From: Symbiodinium natans
Taxonomy: Eukaryota > Sar > Dinophyceae > Suessiales > Symbiodiniaceae
Assembly (NCBI GenBank): GCA_905221605.1
Contig: CAJNDS010002279.1
Location: forward strand, 253,001-317,000
Reading direction: 5' to 3'
Length of the DNA stretch: 64,000 nt
The notes below the pieces were generated by a model. It was not told the origin of the DNA. It did no database searches and worked only from the letters and a program-made list of their open reading frames with translations. The position numbers and the translations under genes were made by a program. Every line of letters starts with the position of its first letter. Position 1 is the first letter of the stretch. Positions 35,429 through 45,446 of the stretch are shown here, piece by piece.

Positions 35429-38171
35429 CTGTGAGAGCCAACGCAGACAATGGCTCATTTGGGGTTATAGGAGTCCAGGGTTCCTGGGTGTGTTCCTTCT
35501 TTCGGGTGTATCGTCAGCAGAATGAGCTTCATGTATGTGCAAGTACCCAGCGCCTACACCCCAATTAAACCCTAAACCTAGGATACCGGGGTTCTCAGTG
35601 GCTGCCACCCGAAGCCCCTCGCCCCAAACTCTCATTCCTCAAAGCCCAAACTCAAACAAGCCCCGGGCCCTAACCCCAAGACCCTCCAAAGCCACAAAGC
35701 CTAAAACCCTAAAGACCTAAGCCTCTAAACCTGAAACCCTTTGCCCGAAGTCCAGCCCTAAACCCTTAACCCTTATAAACCCTAAACCCTAAACCCTAAA
35801 CCCTAAACCCTAAACCCTAAACCCTAAACCCTAAACCCTAAACCCTAAACCCTAAACCCTAAACCCTAAGCAGCCCAGAGTTTGGGGCTATCTCAGCACG
35901 AAGCTCCCAGGACTGCGTTCCTGGCTACGAGCCCTCTGCAGAAGCTTTTCCGCGAGAACCCTCACCCGGACCCCTTTTAGAACCTCGAAGGTTTAGGGTT
36001 TAGGGTTTAGGGTTTAGGGTTTGGGGTTTAGGGGTTTTAGGCAGGCTCAGGGGTTTCAGAAGGGTTTAGGGCCGTGAAGGCTTAGGGTTTTGGGCAAAGG
36101 CAATGGGCTTAGTGTTTCCCGCAATTAGCCTGCAGTTCTAGCACAGGGTCTGGGCGGGCAAGCTTTGCCGTCGCTGCTTTGGAGTTTGGGGCTCCGAAGC
36201 CATGAGCCATAGATTTTGCCTCAATCGGAAGCACAGGGTTGAGGGTTGGGGGGTTCACAGGGTGCTAAACCCTGACCCCCAAAACCGAAACGCCCCAAAG
36301 TCCAAGACGTCTTGTACCATCTGATGGAGGGACCAGAGTCTGAAGAGAGAACCCACTAGTTTCACGAGCCTAGAGAATTTAAGTATTCTAAGTTTCTGTT
36401 AAATGTATATATATATATATACTTATATTTATGTTATATGAAATATGGTCACTCCTGGGTTCCTTCTTATTTAGGGTGCCCAGAAAAGCGACCCTAGTTT
36501 AGAGAATTGACCCGATATGGGGACTGTTTTTCACGACTTCGGCTCCCGCAGTCGAGCCACCCTCTTGTGAGGCGCAGCTGCAATGCGACGTGGCAGACAC
36601 TGAAGTCCCTTCTTAGGGTTTAGGGTTTAGGGTTTAGGGTTTAGGGTTTCTTGTTCAGGGTTTCGGTTGTCGTGCTTCGGGCTGAGAAGGGCTTGCGTCT
36701 CAGGGTCCGGGACTTGTTGAGAGATGGAGACGTGCGGAGAAAGGCCAAACCCTCAATATTGTAGTACAAGCTCCACGAAAAGCCCCCAAGATATGGGTCT
36801 GTCACCGGGCTTTTGGCAACAAAACGTATAAGCCAAGACAGAAGCCACTGGAAAGGTCTTTCTTAACCTGTGTATCATTGGTTGATTTTGCAGCTAGTAA
36901 GAGAGCTGTATAGAAAGAACCACTGAAAGAGATCTCATTTCACCCGCTATCTATCTTTGGAAAATTGACCGTAATCGCCTGCTGGGGCTCCTGTGTTACC
37001 GAAGCACGTCGGGGACTCACAGACACAGGCGCTGCCTTAGACATGTGCTCGGCTCGCTAGAACGCAACGCTGAACGTTCAGCCCTCGCGTTGGTACCGCA
37101 ACCTGAGAAACCCTAAACCCTCAACCCTAGTGTTTGGGCCCTCTCTTGGGGCCCTTTTTGCAAAAAATCTGGTATATTCCGATCATGTCTCGAAAGGTCC
37201 CATGAATCCCATACCTCTGAACCCTAAACCCTAAACCCTCATTGTTTGCAAATTTGTGTTTGCAAAGAGGCCTTGCCGGGCGCCTATCGCCATCGAGCTG
37301 CCTGGCTTGCATTATACCCCCACCGAGGGCTTTCCGAAAATAGGGAGTACCCTTTTGGGGGTTCCAAAAAGAAGGATTTTAATAGTTTGGTAAGGGTGGC
37401 CCCTATTTCCTGGAAACCCCCCAACTAGCTTTTAGGGTTGAGCACCCAAACCCTTCCCCCCCCTACACTAACAGCTCCTTACTCATAAAGGAGCTGGTAG
37501 TATAAGGGGGAACATCCCAACCCGCAACCCACATAATTAACTCTTAACCTCAGTCCCCTAGACCGGTGAAATCTGTGACAGCGCCGGACCTAAGGGAGTT
37601 CACTTACTTCGTTCGTCCTAAACCCTAAACCCTAAACCCTAAACCCTCAACCCTAAACCCTAAACCCTAAACCCACACTCACTACACTTTTTGTTTCTGA
37701 AACTAGTGTACTTCACTGGGGCACAAAAATAAGAGACTTGTAAGGTGCCCCAAACAATTTTTAAGCTGGGTTTTGGAGTAGGACACATTAGTACTGTTGT
37801 TGCTTCTGGGTTCCTATTATAGCTACTTATGCCTCAAATGTATATACTTTGTTCCAGGGTCTACTCCAAGGTAGGGTTAGTATCATTCAAGTTCTTTGCC
37901 TCGGGTATAGCCTCAACCGTTCTTTTCGCCATGTACATGGTGCTGGCAACAGTGTCCCGGCGCGGCTTCCCGTTTTAGTGAAATTAGCGACCCGACCCGA
38001 CCCGACGTGCCCACAATTTCCAGAATGGAATTATCCTAACTACCCCAGAAAAAAAACCCTAAACCCTAAACATCCTGGAGAGAAGGAGATAGGGATGCAG
38101 ATTGAGGGAAAAAGGTGCAGTTAGGACCGCGTCGAGGCTTGCTTTCAGCTTTCGTTGTTTTATTTGTTGTT

Positions 38172-38206
<35 letters not shown>

Positions 38207-41200
38207 TGTGTGTGTCTGTGTGTGTGTGTGTCTTGCTCTCCAATCGCAGACCACTGACAAAGCTCTAAGCCCGAGAAGTGCAAGGCTCAAACCCCGAACC
38301 TCCCCACTCCCCACCCCCCCCCGACGCCACCCCCTGATTTTCATCAGTAGTCCGGTGGCCCATTCTAGTGTCGTAGAACCTTACCCCGAAGCCCTAAACC
38401 CTTAAAACCCTGAAAAAAGCTGGACAGCAAGAGATCCAACGACCCAGAAGAACCTCAAATCAAGGTCGTACCCTAAGGATCCATGTACCTTCCTGCTTTT
38501 TTTCTTGTCCCAACCCAAGAGAACCTCAAATCAACCGCAGGCTTCACTTGCGAAGAGCTTCGCTGCAATGCGCCCACAGGATCCTCCTCCGCAAGCCTGG
38601 CTAGGGAGTGAACCTGAATAAGATCCCATGCCATTTTGCTTACTAGTTGCCTTGCTATGTTTGTTACTAGCTATATGTTTTGCATATGAACTGATTTATG
38701 TATGTTTATCTATTTCTGGTGTCTTTTTGCGGAGTGAGAAGAGTGCCTTGTGAATTGCACGCACGTGGCCTTGCCAGTGCCGACACAGAGTGGTCGGAGC
38801 TCCAGAGCAGGCCCGAAACCCTAAACCCTAAAGTGCAGTGTGCAGTGCATTCTCTGTGCAGTTGCCCCCTGGCGCATGGCTAATTAGACAGGTGGCCAAA
38901 ACCCTAAACCCTAAACCCTGTAAAACCCTAAACCCCATAAACCCCGTAAACCCTATAAACCCTCTGAACCCTAGAAACCCTATAAACCCTATAAACCCAA
39001 TAAACCCTATAAACCCTAGAAACCCTACAAACCCTATAAACCCAATAAACCCTATAAACCCTATAAACCCTAAACCCTAAACCCTAAACCCGGCTGTCGA
39101 GCCTTAGCGGGACGCCGGATGAGCCTTCTGCCTCTGGCGTCTGGCTGCTGGGTTTCGTCTGGCTAAATAAGCATTTCTCTTTATTGAGAGTTATGCTATG
39201 ATTTTTATTATTACTATTATTGTATGTTTGTTAAGATTATTCTTAATACACATATAGGTATAAATCATACATACACGCACATATATATATATATGTATAT
39301 GTGTATATGCATATATATATATATACACATACAAATATTGATTGTATATCCTTGTATATTTGGATTTGTACATGTTTTATATGTATATTCCACAAACCCT
39401 AAACCCTAAACCCTTGAGGGTTGCACATATATTCTGTTGTAATAGTTATATATATATATATATATGTATACTTGTATACCTCTTCATACTTGTGTTTTTT
39501 ATATGTATATTGCACAAAAGCCGAAAGCACTTACACTCCCCGACTAGACCCGAAACCCCGGGTGCTCAGTAGGGGAACGAGGGAATCAAGGCCCTATATA
39601 TACCCTTTAAGGGATTCTAAAGGGCACCTCATGCTCTCCTTCCCTAGTAAGACCCTAAACCCTAAACCCTAAATCCTAAACCCTAAACCCTAAACTAAGA
39701 ACCAGCCAGATGAAACCCTAAGCTCTAAACCCTCAACTCATGCAGCAGAAGCCTAAATCCTAAACCCCGAAACCCCGAAACCAACCGCAGGATTGGCGAA
39801 TGCCCCCTCGGTGGGCTGTGCAGAGGGCCGAAAGGCCGCGCAGAGCTGCAAGAAGAAGTCCTTGCGTTGGGATTTAGGGTTTAGGGTTTTAGGGTTTGGG
39901 GTTTAACTAGGGTTTAAGGGTTTAAGGGTTTAGGATTTAGGGTTTGTGGGGTTTAGGCCCTGCCAGGCTTCGACTTCAGGGCGAAGGCGAAACTATTCGG
40001 GTATTTTGCCGGCCGCCTATTTAGGGTTTTTTGTGGGTTTGGGCTTTCCTAAACCTTAAACCCTAAACCCTAAAGTAGCAAAAGCCCTAAGCACTAAGCC
40101 CTCCGAAGTCCCCCAAAGCCGCAGCGCCGCTCCTGGTGAGGTCCGGGGGGGCGCGAGCTGCACGCCACGCTGCAATGCCACCTGGCCCATGCTGACACAC
40201 TGACTTGGGTTTGGGGTTTGGGGTTTGGGGTTTAGGGTTTAGGGTTTAGGGTTTCGGGTGCAGGGTTTAGGGTTTAGGGTGATACTTACATCTCGAAATT
40301 AAGGTCCCTATTTGGGTACCCCTAAGTACTTGGGGCCCCCCTTGTAGTGGGTACCCCAAATAGGACGCTATTGTATGGAGATGACCATGTATCGTCGCAT
40401 CTGATGACATGTACATTTTTATTTCTCAAGTTATACATACATATATATGGTGCTATGCTTTGCTTTCATGCTCAAAACCTTTGGTTATATAGAGTGACAA
40501 AAACACTCTGACTCTATCTCACCTTGAACCCTACACCTGAAACCGTAAACACAGTTTAAAGGGCTGCAAGAACAGTTGGATTTAGGATTTTGACCTGTGG
40601 CTTGGCATAGACTTTAGGGTTAGGGGTATAGGGTTTAGGGTTTAGGGTACATTAGGGTTTCGGGACTAGGGTTTAGGGATGTGAGAGGGACTTCCCAGCC
40701 CAGATGGAAAAAGAAAGGGACTTCAGGGAGTTGTTTAGGGTTTAGGGTTTAGGGTTTAGGGTGGGGTCTGAAGATGATGTGGTTCCCACAGCCCCGAAAC
40801 AAATAAAAGGTCTCGGCTGTAGTCACATAAGAGGCGCGAGGTCCATGTTCTGAGGGTACTTTGTGGTACTTTACTGTAACTTTAGATCCTTACCTTTGTT
40901 GGGTTTATTGGGTTTGTTATTAAAGCAGCTAAAAGTTTAATTTATAGCTACCCTCCTGAGTGCAGCCAAGGGTAAGGATCGTCCTTTTACTGACTCACCG
41001 TTTCTGGCGAAAGTGCTGGAGGTACTTAATCGGTTTATAACCTGGGATGTTCCCCCTTCTACTAGAAGTCCTTAAAAAGGGATCACAATAGGGGGTTACG
41101 AGAGGACTGTCAGTATAAGGGGGAACATCCCAAGCCTAACCCTAAACCCTAAACCGCGACCCTAATCTAAACCCTAAGCAAGGCCTGGCAAAAGGAGAGG

Positions 41201-44200
41201 TAGAATTCAGGCGCGAAGCCTCTAAACCCTAAAGGTGCGTACCTGGAGCTCCGAGGCCCAGATGTTTTATTGGGATGACGATTGCCCAAAGAGCTAAACC
41301 CTAAACCCTAAACCCTAAAACCCTCAGCCCTCAGCCCTAAGCCCTAAGCCCTAAACCCTAACCACCCCCCAATTTGGGAAGTACATGCTTCTACTTGTAA
41401 CTCAAGGGGCCCGGCTACCTTTGGGGTTGTAGCAGCCTCATATGTGCCTCCTCCCAGGCTGGTTATACGCCCACGGTGGCATCACTGGCAGCTCGGCATA
41501 TCTGTGCTGATTAGGGGAGAGGGTTTAGGGCTTGGAGTTTAAGGTTAGGGTTTAGGGTTTTAGGGTCAGCGGCAAAACTTAGTCATAGTTGGGTCTTCAG
41601 GAGACGTATATGTGCTTCACGGTGGGCGAACCTTATTCCCAGATAGCCCCATACCCCTTAATGAAGGAACATACCTTAATGTATACAGGGATCCTTAATA
41701 TGATTTAAGGCATCATCCTCACCTAAGGGCACTAGGCTCTTGGGGAATATTTCCCTAAACCCTAAACTCTAAACTCTAAACCCTAAACCCTAAACCCTAA
41801 ACCCCTGAAATACTGGACTCTTTGGCTTCCTACTCGTTTCCTCGGACACTTTGTTTGCCTGCATGGCTTGTCTGGGAGGCTGTGTGCATCCCTGCAATGC
41901 CCCGAGCTTTCACTAGTAAACCTCCTAAACCTTAGCCCTAAACCCTAAACCCTAGCCCTAAACCCCAAACCCTAAACCCTAAACCCTAAACCCCTAAGCT
42001 CAAGGCCTGCAAGCAGGGCGTCTTTGACCCGACGACCTACGCCTGTCAGCCGCAGAGCTGAGACTCGAAAGGCACTTCAGCAAGCCTACTCTTCCTGGTA
42101 GGGTTTAGGGTTTAGGGTTTAGGGTTTAGGGTTTAGGGTTTAGGGTTTAGGGTTTAGGGTTTAGGGTTTAGGGTTTAGGGTTTAGGGTTTAGGGTTTAGG
42201 GTTTAGGGTTTTGGGGGTTCCCTGCGCAAGCGCCTTACTTTTCGCGCCGTTTGGTCTTTAAAAGTCTTTTTGCAGAAGCTTTTGGCCCATTGAGAAATGG
42301 TACCCACCCTAAGCCCTATAGCTCTAAACCCTAAAACCCTATAGCTCGAAACCCCAAACTCTAAACCCTAAACCCTAAACCCTAAACCCTAGTAAGGTTC
42401 GATCCCGGGCGTGGCCAATGCGAAGGGCCAACGCTGCGCCGAAGTCACTCCGCTGCTTTTGGGGGTTGAAAGCTATGAGTCGATGTTTAGGGTTTAGGGT
42501 TTAGGGTTTAGGGTTTCGGGTTTAGGGTTTAGGGTTTAGGGTTTAGGGGGTTTAGGGGGAAAGGTTTAGGATTTTCTTAAGCTTAGGTTCCCTTATAAGC
42601 CCCTTTGAAACCAAAAAGGGTGCGGCCTCTACTCCTTGTGCCACTCATGGTATCGGCCCGCATTCACTTTTTCAGGGCCTATAGGTGCCCTTACCAGCCC
42701 CTTGAAAGCAAAAAGCGCACCCTGTTTATTTGCTAGGTTACTCTTGGGTCTTTATGTGAAGGAGCTCCAGCTCGTATGACTCAATGTTTGCATCCTTTAG
42801 CGCCATGTTCCGCGGATCCAGCTCGAAAGGCTCCACACGGTCAAAGAGCGAAGAGACGTGACTAAACCCTAAACCCTAAACCCTAAACCCTAAACCCTAA
42901 ACCCTAAACCCCAAACCCCTAAACCGTACAAGTGCATGGTGTCTCGCGTCCCTGTGTCCTGTGTCCTTTTGAGTGGGGAGACAGCTGGAGTTTTACGAAC
43001 ATAGGTGTGCCCTTAAGGGGATTCTCTTCTCTAGGTCGGCCCCTGGACTAATTGGGGTTTAAGAGGATCATATTCAGGAATATTTTTCAGAGGGTTTCAA
43101 AGGCCATCCTAGTTCTCCTTGGGGTATAACCGGGGTACTCCTATTTTGGGAAGCGCCCAGCTGGTGACAGGGCAACACTATCCAACATGGTCAGAAGTGC
43201 TCACCGCAATGCCTCTTGGCTGCAGCTCACGTGGGGGTTTGGACCCGAATGTAAACTCCCAAATAGTAGGATCCCCGAAGAAAAAGCACCTTAATAAGGT
43301 ACCCCTTATTCTCGTAAACTCCCAAATGTCCAGGAGGAGCATGGTGCCGCAGAGCAGGGCGATGCTCTTGTCTTGAGTCAAGGTCGGGTCAGGACCCAAA
43401 TGTTCAGCTCCAAAGTTCGGAAAGCAAGCCTGAGAGCACCCTAGGGTTTAGGGTTTAGGGTTTAGGGTTTAGGGTTTAGGGTTTAGGGTTTAGGGTTTAG
43501 GGGTACTTGGAGGTTCATGGTACCTATTTACCCAAGCTTTACTTGTAACCCACTTATAAGCCCCTGAAGTGGCCCTAATATGGTCATATTTACAGATATA
43601 ATTGGTTAAGAAGTACCATGAACCTCCAAGTACCCCTACACCCTAAACCCTAAACCCGAAACCCTAAGCCCTAAGCCCTAAACCCTATACCCTACACACC
43701 TCCACTGCGTACTGAGGTAATGACGGCTTCCTGCCCTCCAAATCTGCATTGACCTGCATGGCTGGCACGCTGACACCCTCATCTTTCTCCTGCTTAGCCG
43801 GGGATCTCAGTTCAACCCGAAACCCTAAACCCGAAACCCTAAACCCTAAACCCTAAACCCAGTGTTTGGTGAGCCTTCCATGGTCCCGTTGTGACATTTA
43901 GGGGGGTTCGGAGAAGGCATAGCACGTTCGGGCTTTGGTATCTGGCACTGATGTTGTAAACCTCGTCTCCGGGAGGTAGTTTCTTTGTCACTCCTTGTCA
44001 CAGCCTCAACCTCACCATCAACAGGTAGGATTACGTGATCTAGGCCCAACTTTACAGTACCTGGCCCAGGCCCAAACCTTCAATCATACTACCCGACAGA
44101 CCCTGAGTTTGACCCATTCTCCCCGAGAAGTACAAGCCACTGTTACTGGGTTTTGGAGTAGTATACTTTAATACTGTTGTTGCTTCTGGGTTCCGATTCT

Positions 44201-44753
44201 AGCTACTTATACCTAAAAAGGTATATACTTTTTTCCAGGGTCTACTCCAAGGTAGGGGTTAGAATACATATAATCCAAGATTCCCTCAAACTGTATAGAG
44301 GCCTCCCTAAACCCTAAACCCTAAAACCCTGATAACGTCAACTGACCCAAGCATCAACTTGCACGGCAACAAGGCTCCCTGCCCTTCGCCATCGGCCGCG
44401 GGGCAGCACCAGGAAGTATTCGGCGGAGTAGGGTTTAGGGTTTAGGGTTAGCAACCGTAAAATCCTAAACCCTAGACCTTAAGTACTCTGCTGTGGCTCC
44501 CTGGCGAAACGGGCCATGTGTTGCTCAGGGAAGTTCAGGAGGTTGAAGTTAGGGTTTCTGGGAAAGTGCATTTGGACGTTTGGGGCTCTAGGGTTTGGCA
44601 ATAGTGCCGGTAAACCCGAACCTCGACCCCTGACCTCTAACCTGTGAAGCGAGCGAAGGTCAGCGAAATGCACGGGAACGGCTTCTGTCGGGAGGGCCGC
44701 AGCATACCACATGGAGGTGCGGGGCAGGGAGCATTGAGCCCGCCCAAGCCGAG
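32862..44753 (+). CDS. Sushi/CCP-like tandem-repeat protein, second exon cluster
   Basis: Twelve plus-strand exons continue the same Cys-rich repeat in strict domain order, covering about four more domains. Several junctions are phase-consistent and restore conserved residues: 32909|33315 gives QCSA-G-YTP with a GC donor; 33396|34207 gives AAG-PCNLP with a GA donor; 42059|42397 gives QPQS-C-SIPGVANA with a GA donor. The register continues exactly from the exon at 7754, so one gene spanning the intervening ~25 kb is possible. The protein is probably secreted or a cell-surface type. No stop was assigned. Confidence 0.8.
33315..33396 (+). CDS. Sushi-like exon (G-Y-T-P...E-V-L-T-P-S-S-F-E-C)
   Basis: Acceptor GACAG|GC; the frame reads YTPDIASLKCFSEVLTPSSF and then ECPLAAG. 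This is the most complete fragment and anchors the domain consensus. It ends at a GA donor (GG|GAGAAT), phase-consistent with 34207. Confidence 0.8.
33858..33950 (+). repeat. GAGACTGG-type minisatellite
   Basis: 8-bp units AGAGAGAC changing to GGGAGACT. Confidence 0.9.
34207..34247 (+). CDS. Sushi-like exon (P-C-N-L-P-S-V-A-N-A-S)
   Basis: Acceptor ACCCAG|T; the frame reads PCNLPSVANASTA. A C|GCGCTG donor would put it in phase with NGCKGK at 35255. The frame stays open further, so the 3' end is uncertain. Confidence 0.65.
34465..34567 (+). mobile_element. Introner-like TIR element, family 1
   Basis: About 103 bp, TIRs AACTRGGTAGGCCCCTGG and its approximate complement CAAAGGCCATCCTAGTT. Near-identical copies at 43031-43114 (internally shortened), 55197-55298 and 59017-59118; a diverged one near 56441-56525. 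All intact copies keep GT just inside the left TIR and AG at the right end. Confidence 0.85.
35255..35325 (+). CDS. Sushi-like exon (N-G-C-K-G-K...S-G-G-V-C)
   Basis: Acceptor CAAG|GG, donor GGCAG|GTTTAG into telomeric repeats. The frame reads NGCKGKVGTVLASGGVCKTA, with the same Cys spacing as 4248. Confidence 0.7.
36552..36604 (+). CDS. Sushi-like exon (A-x-L-Q-C-x-V-A-D-T)
   Basis: The frame reads EPPSCEAQLQCDVADTE. It is homologous to 40141 (HATLQCHLAHADTLT) with a clean 6-nt, in-frame indel, which supports coding. It ends near a GTCCCT donor before an in-frame TAG. Confidence 0.5.
37451..37518. mobile_element. MITE-like TIR element, family 7, compact
   Basis: Nearly a hairpin: CTACACTAACAGCTCCTTA opposite GGAGCTGGTAGTATAAGGGG; ends AACATCCC. 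Confidence 0.75.
37768..37873. mobile_element. Introner-like TIR element, family 5
   Basis: GGGTTTTGGAGTAGGACAC to GGTCTACTCCAAGGTAGGG, ~105 bp, with a conserved interior (TACTGTTGTTGCTTCTGGGT). A second copy is at 44148-44252. GT and AG lie at the two ends. Confidence 0.8.
38176..38232 (+). repeat. (TG)n microsatellite
   Basis: TG run with two TC interruptions. Confidence 0.95.
38541..38605 (+). CDS. Sushi-like exon (F-T-C-E-E-L-R-C-N-A-P-T-G)
   Basis: Acceptor ACCGCAG|GC; the frame reads FTCEELRCNAPTGSSSASLA. It covers the end of one domain (F-x-C) and the start of the next (C-N-A-P-T-G). The 3' end is probably the GA donor AGG|GAGTGA. Confidence 0.6.
38920..39075 (-). repeat. CCCTATAAA nonamer array
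   Basis: Same 9-bp telomere variant as at 945-1115, opposite strand, flanked by ordinary CCCTAAA units. Confidence 0.9.
39560..39706. mobile_element. Family 2 element interrupted by a telomeric tract
   Basis: The right TIR is split: CCTTCCCTAGTAAGA, then about six CCCTAAA-type units (39653-39693), then ACTAAGAACCAG. The left TIR is diverged. Confidence 0.65.
39791..39870 (+). CDS. Sushi-like exon (L-A-N-A...C-A-E-G)
   Basis: Acceptor ACCGCAG|GA (same as 38541). The frame reads LANAPSVGCAEGRKAAQSCK. It is the N-A...C-A-E-G part of the domain, also seen at 42397. It ends near a GA donor at 39871. Confidence 0.65.
40141..40208 (+). CDS. Sushi-like exon (A-T-L-Q-C-H-L-A-H-A-D-T)
   Basis: Acceptor GGTGAG|GT, donor TGG|GTTTGG. 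The frame reads ELHATLQCHLAHADTLTW and pairs with 36552. A second frame (SCTPRCNATW) is also open; the codon-sized indel favours the first. Confidence 0.5.
41044..41131. mobile_element. MITE-like TIR element, family 7
   Basis: TIRs GGGATGTTCCCCCTTNTACT and complement, 88 bp. Related copies at 6739-6828 and 37451-37518; partial at 5815-5871 and 34990-35075. No GT-AG ends obvious in this family. Confidence 0.82.
42005..42059 (+). CDS. Sushi-like exon (G-V-F-D-P-T-T-Y-A-C-Q-P)
   Basis: Acceptor CTCAAG|GCC; the frame reads ACKQGVFDPTTYACQPQS. It equals the V-L-T-P-x-S-F-x-C segment. A GA donor (T|GAGACT) joined to GT at 42397 restores the conserved Cys. Confidence 0.7.
42397..42464 (+). CDS. Sushi-like exon (S-I-P-G-V-A-N-A...C-A-E)
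   Basis: Acceptor TAGTAAG|GT; the frame reads SIPGVANAKGQRCAEVTPLL. It is in register with 42005 and matches the N-A...C-A-E segment of 39791. Confidence 0.7.
42738..44039 (-). CDS. Candidate split gene antisense to the sushi-like gene
   Basis: Candidate exons: 44039-43859 (59 codons, HVILPVDGEVEAVTRSDKET...), 43440-43331 (CSQACFPNFGAEHLGPDPTL...), 43255-43205 (FTFGSKPPRELQPRGIA), 42984-42925 and 42861-42738 (LFDRVEPFELDPRNMALKDA... ending TAA). The last two are in phase across an intron (42924-42862) made only of telomeric repeats. The intron 43330-43256 is a TIR element with a GA start and AG end, also in phase. Other junctions are not in phase, so exons may be missing. The family is unknown. 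Interleaving with plus-strand sushi exons is odd. Confidence 0.42.
43031..43114 (+). mobile_element. Introner-like TIR element, family 1 (left end shortened)
   Basis: Starts CTAGGTCGGCCCCTGG, then joins the common body (GGGGTTTAAGAGGATCATAT) after a ~20 bp loss. Ends CATCCTAGTT. Confidence 0.8.
43251..43327. mobile_element. Family 8 element flanked by a 14-bp direct repeat
   Basis: GTAAACTCCCAAAT occurs at 43251-43264 and 43314-43327. Removing one repeat plus the interior restores a continuous minus-strand frame between two candidate exons. Confidence 0.65.
43504..43633. mobile_element. Introner-like TIR element, family 3
   Basis: About 130 bp, TIRs TACTTGGAGGTTCATGGTAC and complement. GT follows GGAG at the left and AG ends CCTCCAAG at the right. 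A G-strand telomeric tract abuts the left end and a C-strand tract the right. Another full copy is at 21052-21194; partial copies at about 640-815 and 33085-33190. Confidence 0.83.
43717..43802 (+). CDS. Sushi-like exon (N-D-G-F-L-P-S...L-T-P-S-S-F-S-C)
   Basis: Acceptor ACTGAG|GT; the frame reads NDGFLPSKSALTCMAG then TLTPSSFSCLAG. A full G-[YF]-x-PS...L-x-C...LTP-x-SF-x-C segment. It probably ends at GGG|GA, phase 0, into 44374. Confidence 0.75.
44148..44252. mobile_element. Introner-like TIR element, family 5
   Basis: Second copy of the 37768 element, about 85 percent alike by eye. Confidence 0.8.
44374..44427 (+). CDS. Sushi-like exon (A-P-C-P-S-P-S-A-A)
   Basis: Acceptor ACAAG|GCT, donor GGA|GTAGGG, 18 codons, reading APCPSPSAAGQHQEVFGG. 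It is in the position of a domain start after 43717. Confidence 0.6.
44664..44753 (+). CDS. Sushi-like exon (G-N-G-F-C-R-E-G-R-S-I)
   Basis: Acceptor GGTCAG|C, donor CCGAG|GTATGC. The frame reads EMHGNGFCREGRSIPHGGAG. It matches the N-G-x-C-x-E-G-x-x-I segment; the following conserved Cys is not present. The open frame on the other strand (44,479-44,886) is judged a shadow. Confidence 0.6.
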
Positions 44754-44963
44754 GTATGCTAGGGGTTAGGGTTTGGGGGTTTATCTGTTTGTTTTGTTTG
44801 AAGACCCACCCTGAGCCCCATTGATGGGTACAAGAGAACAGGTATGTAGGACCATTTTCTGAGGGCTCAAAGATCCCAGACCTCACAACCCTGAACCCCT
44901 TGCGGGAGCGGACAAAAGAACCTAAACCTCACACTCAACCACGTTCCTGTCACATCCTGTCAC

Positions 44964-45004
44964 CCGTACCACAAGGTAGCTGGTGGCCCCCAGGGTGCCG
45001 TCAT
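44964..45004 (-). CDS. Weak candidate exon
   Basis: Minus strand ACGTAG|AT, 13 codons (DGTLGATSYLVVR), then GTGACA. Short; no other support. Confidence 0.22.
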
Positions 45005-45122
45005 CTACGTGGGGGTTGGCGGGGTGTGAGTTTAGGGTTTAGGGTTTAGGGTTTAGGGTTGGTCTCGGGGTTTCGAATTAGGTGGGTGGGTGGTGTGGGG
45101 TGGGGGGAAAGAATCGATTGAG

Positions 45123-45197
45123 GCCATGAGGGACTTTGATAGCTTAGTCTTTGCCGAGCGCCTGGTAGGACTAAACATAATGCTCACTGAATCCTAA
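45123..45197 (+). CDS. Candidate terminal exon
   Basis: After GATTGAG| the frame reads AMRDFDSLVFAERLVGLNIM and stops at TAA 45195-45197; GTAGGA at 45165 could be a donor instead. The minus strand is also open. Function unknown. Confidence 0.3.
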   Translation, partial: AMRDFDSLVFAERLVGLNIMLTES

Positions 45198-45446
45198 GCC
45201 CTAAACCCCAAACCCTAAACCCTAACCCTAAAGCCTAAACCCTCAACCCCAAAACGCGTATGGCCAACATAAGCCAAAAAAACGATCCTTGAACCAAAAA
45301 CCCTCAACCCCGAACAAACCCCTGAGCCCCTCAACCCCCAAGCCCTAAACCCCCAGGCCCTAAACCCTAAACCCTAAACCCCTAAGCCCTAAACACTAAA
45401 CCCTAAACTCTAAACCCTAATGGCGTTTGGGATATCGGGTCTCAAG

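Noticed and set aside
42390-42415. GGTTCGATCCCGGGC resembling a tRNA T-arm
   Set aside because: No pairing 5' arm or cloverleaf; the bases lie at the start of a sushi exon.
44479-44886. 135-codon minus-strand ORF
   Set aside because: Overlaps the well-supported plus-strand sushi exon 44664-44753; judged a shadow.
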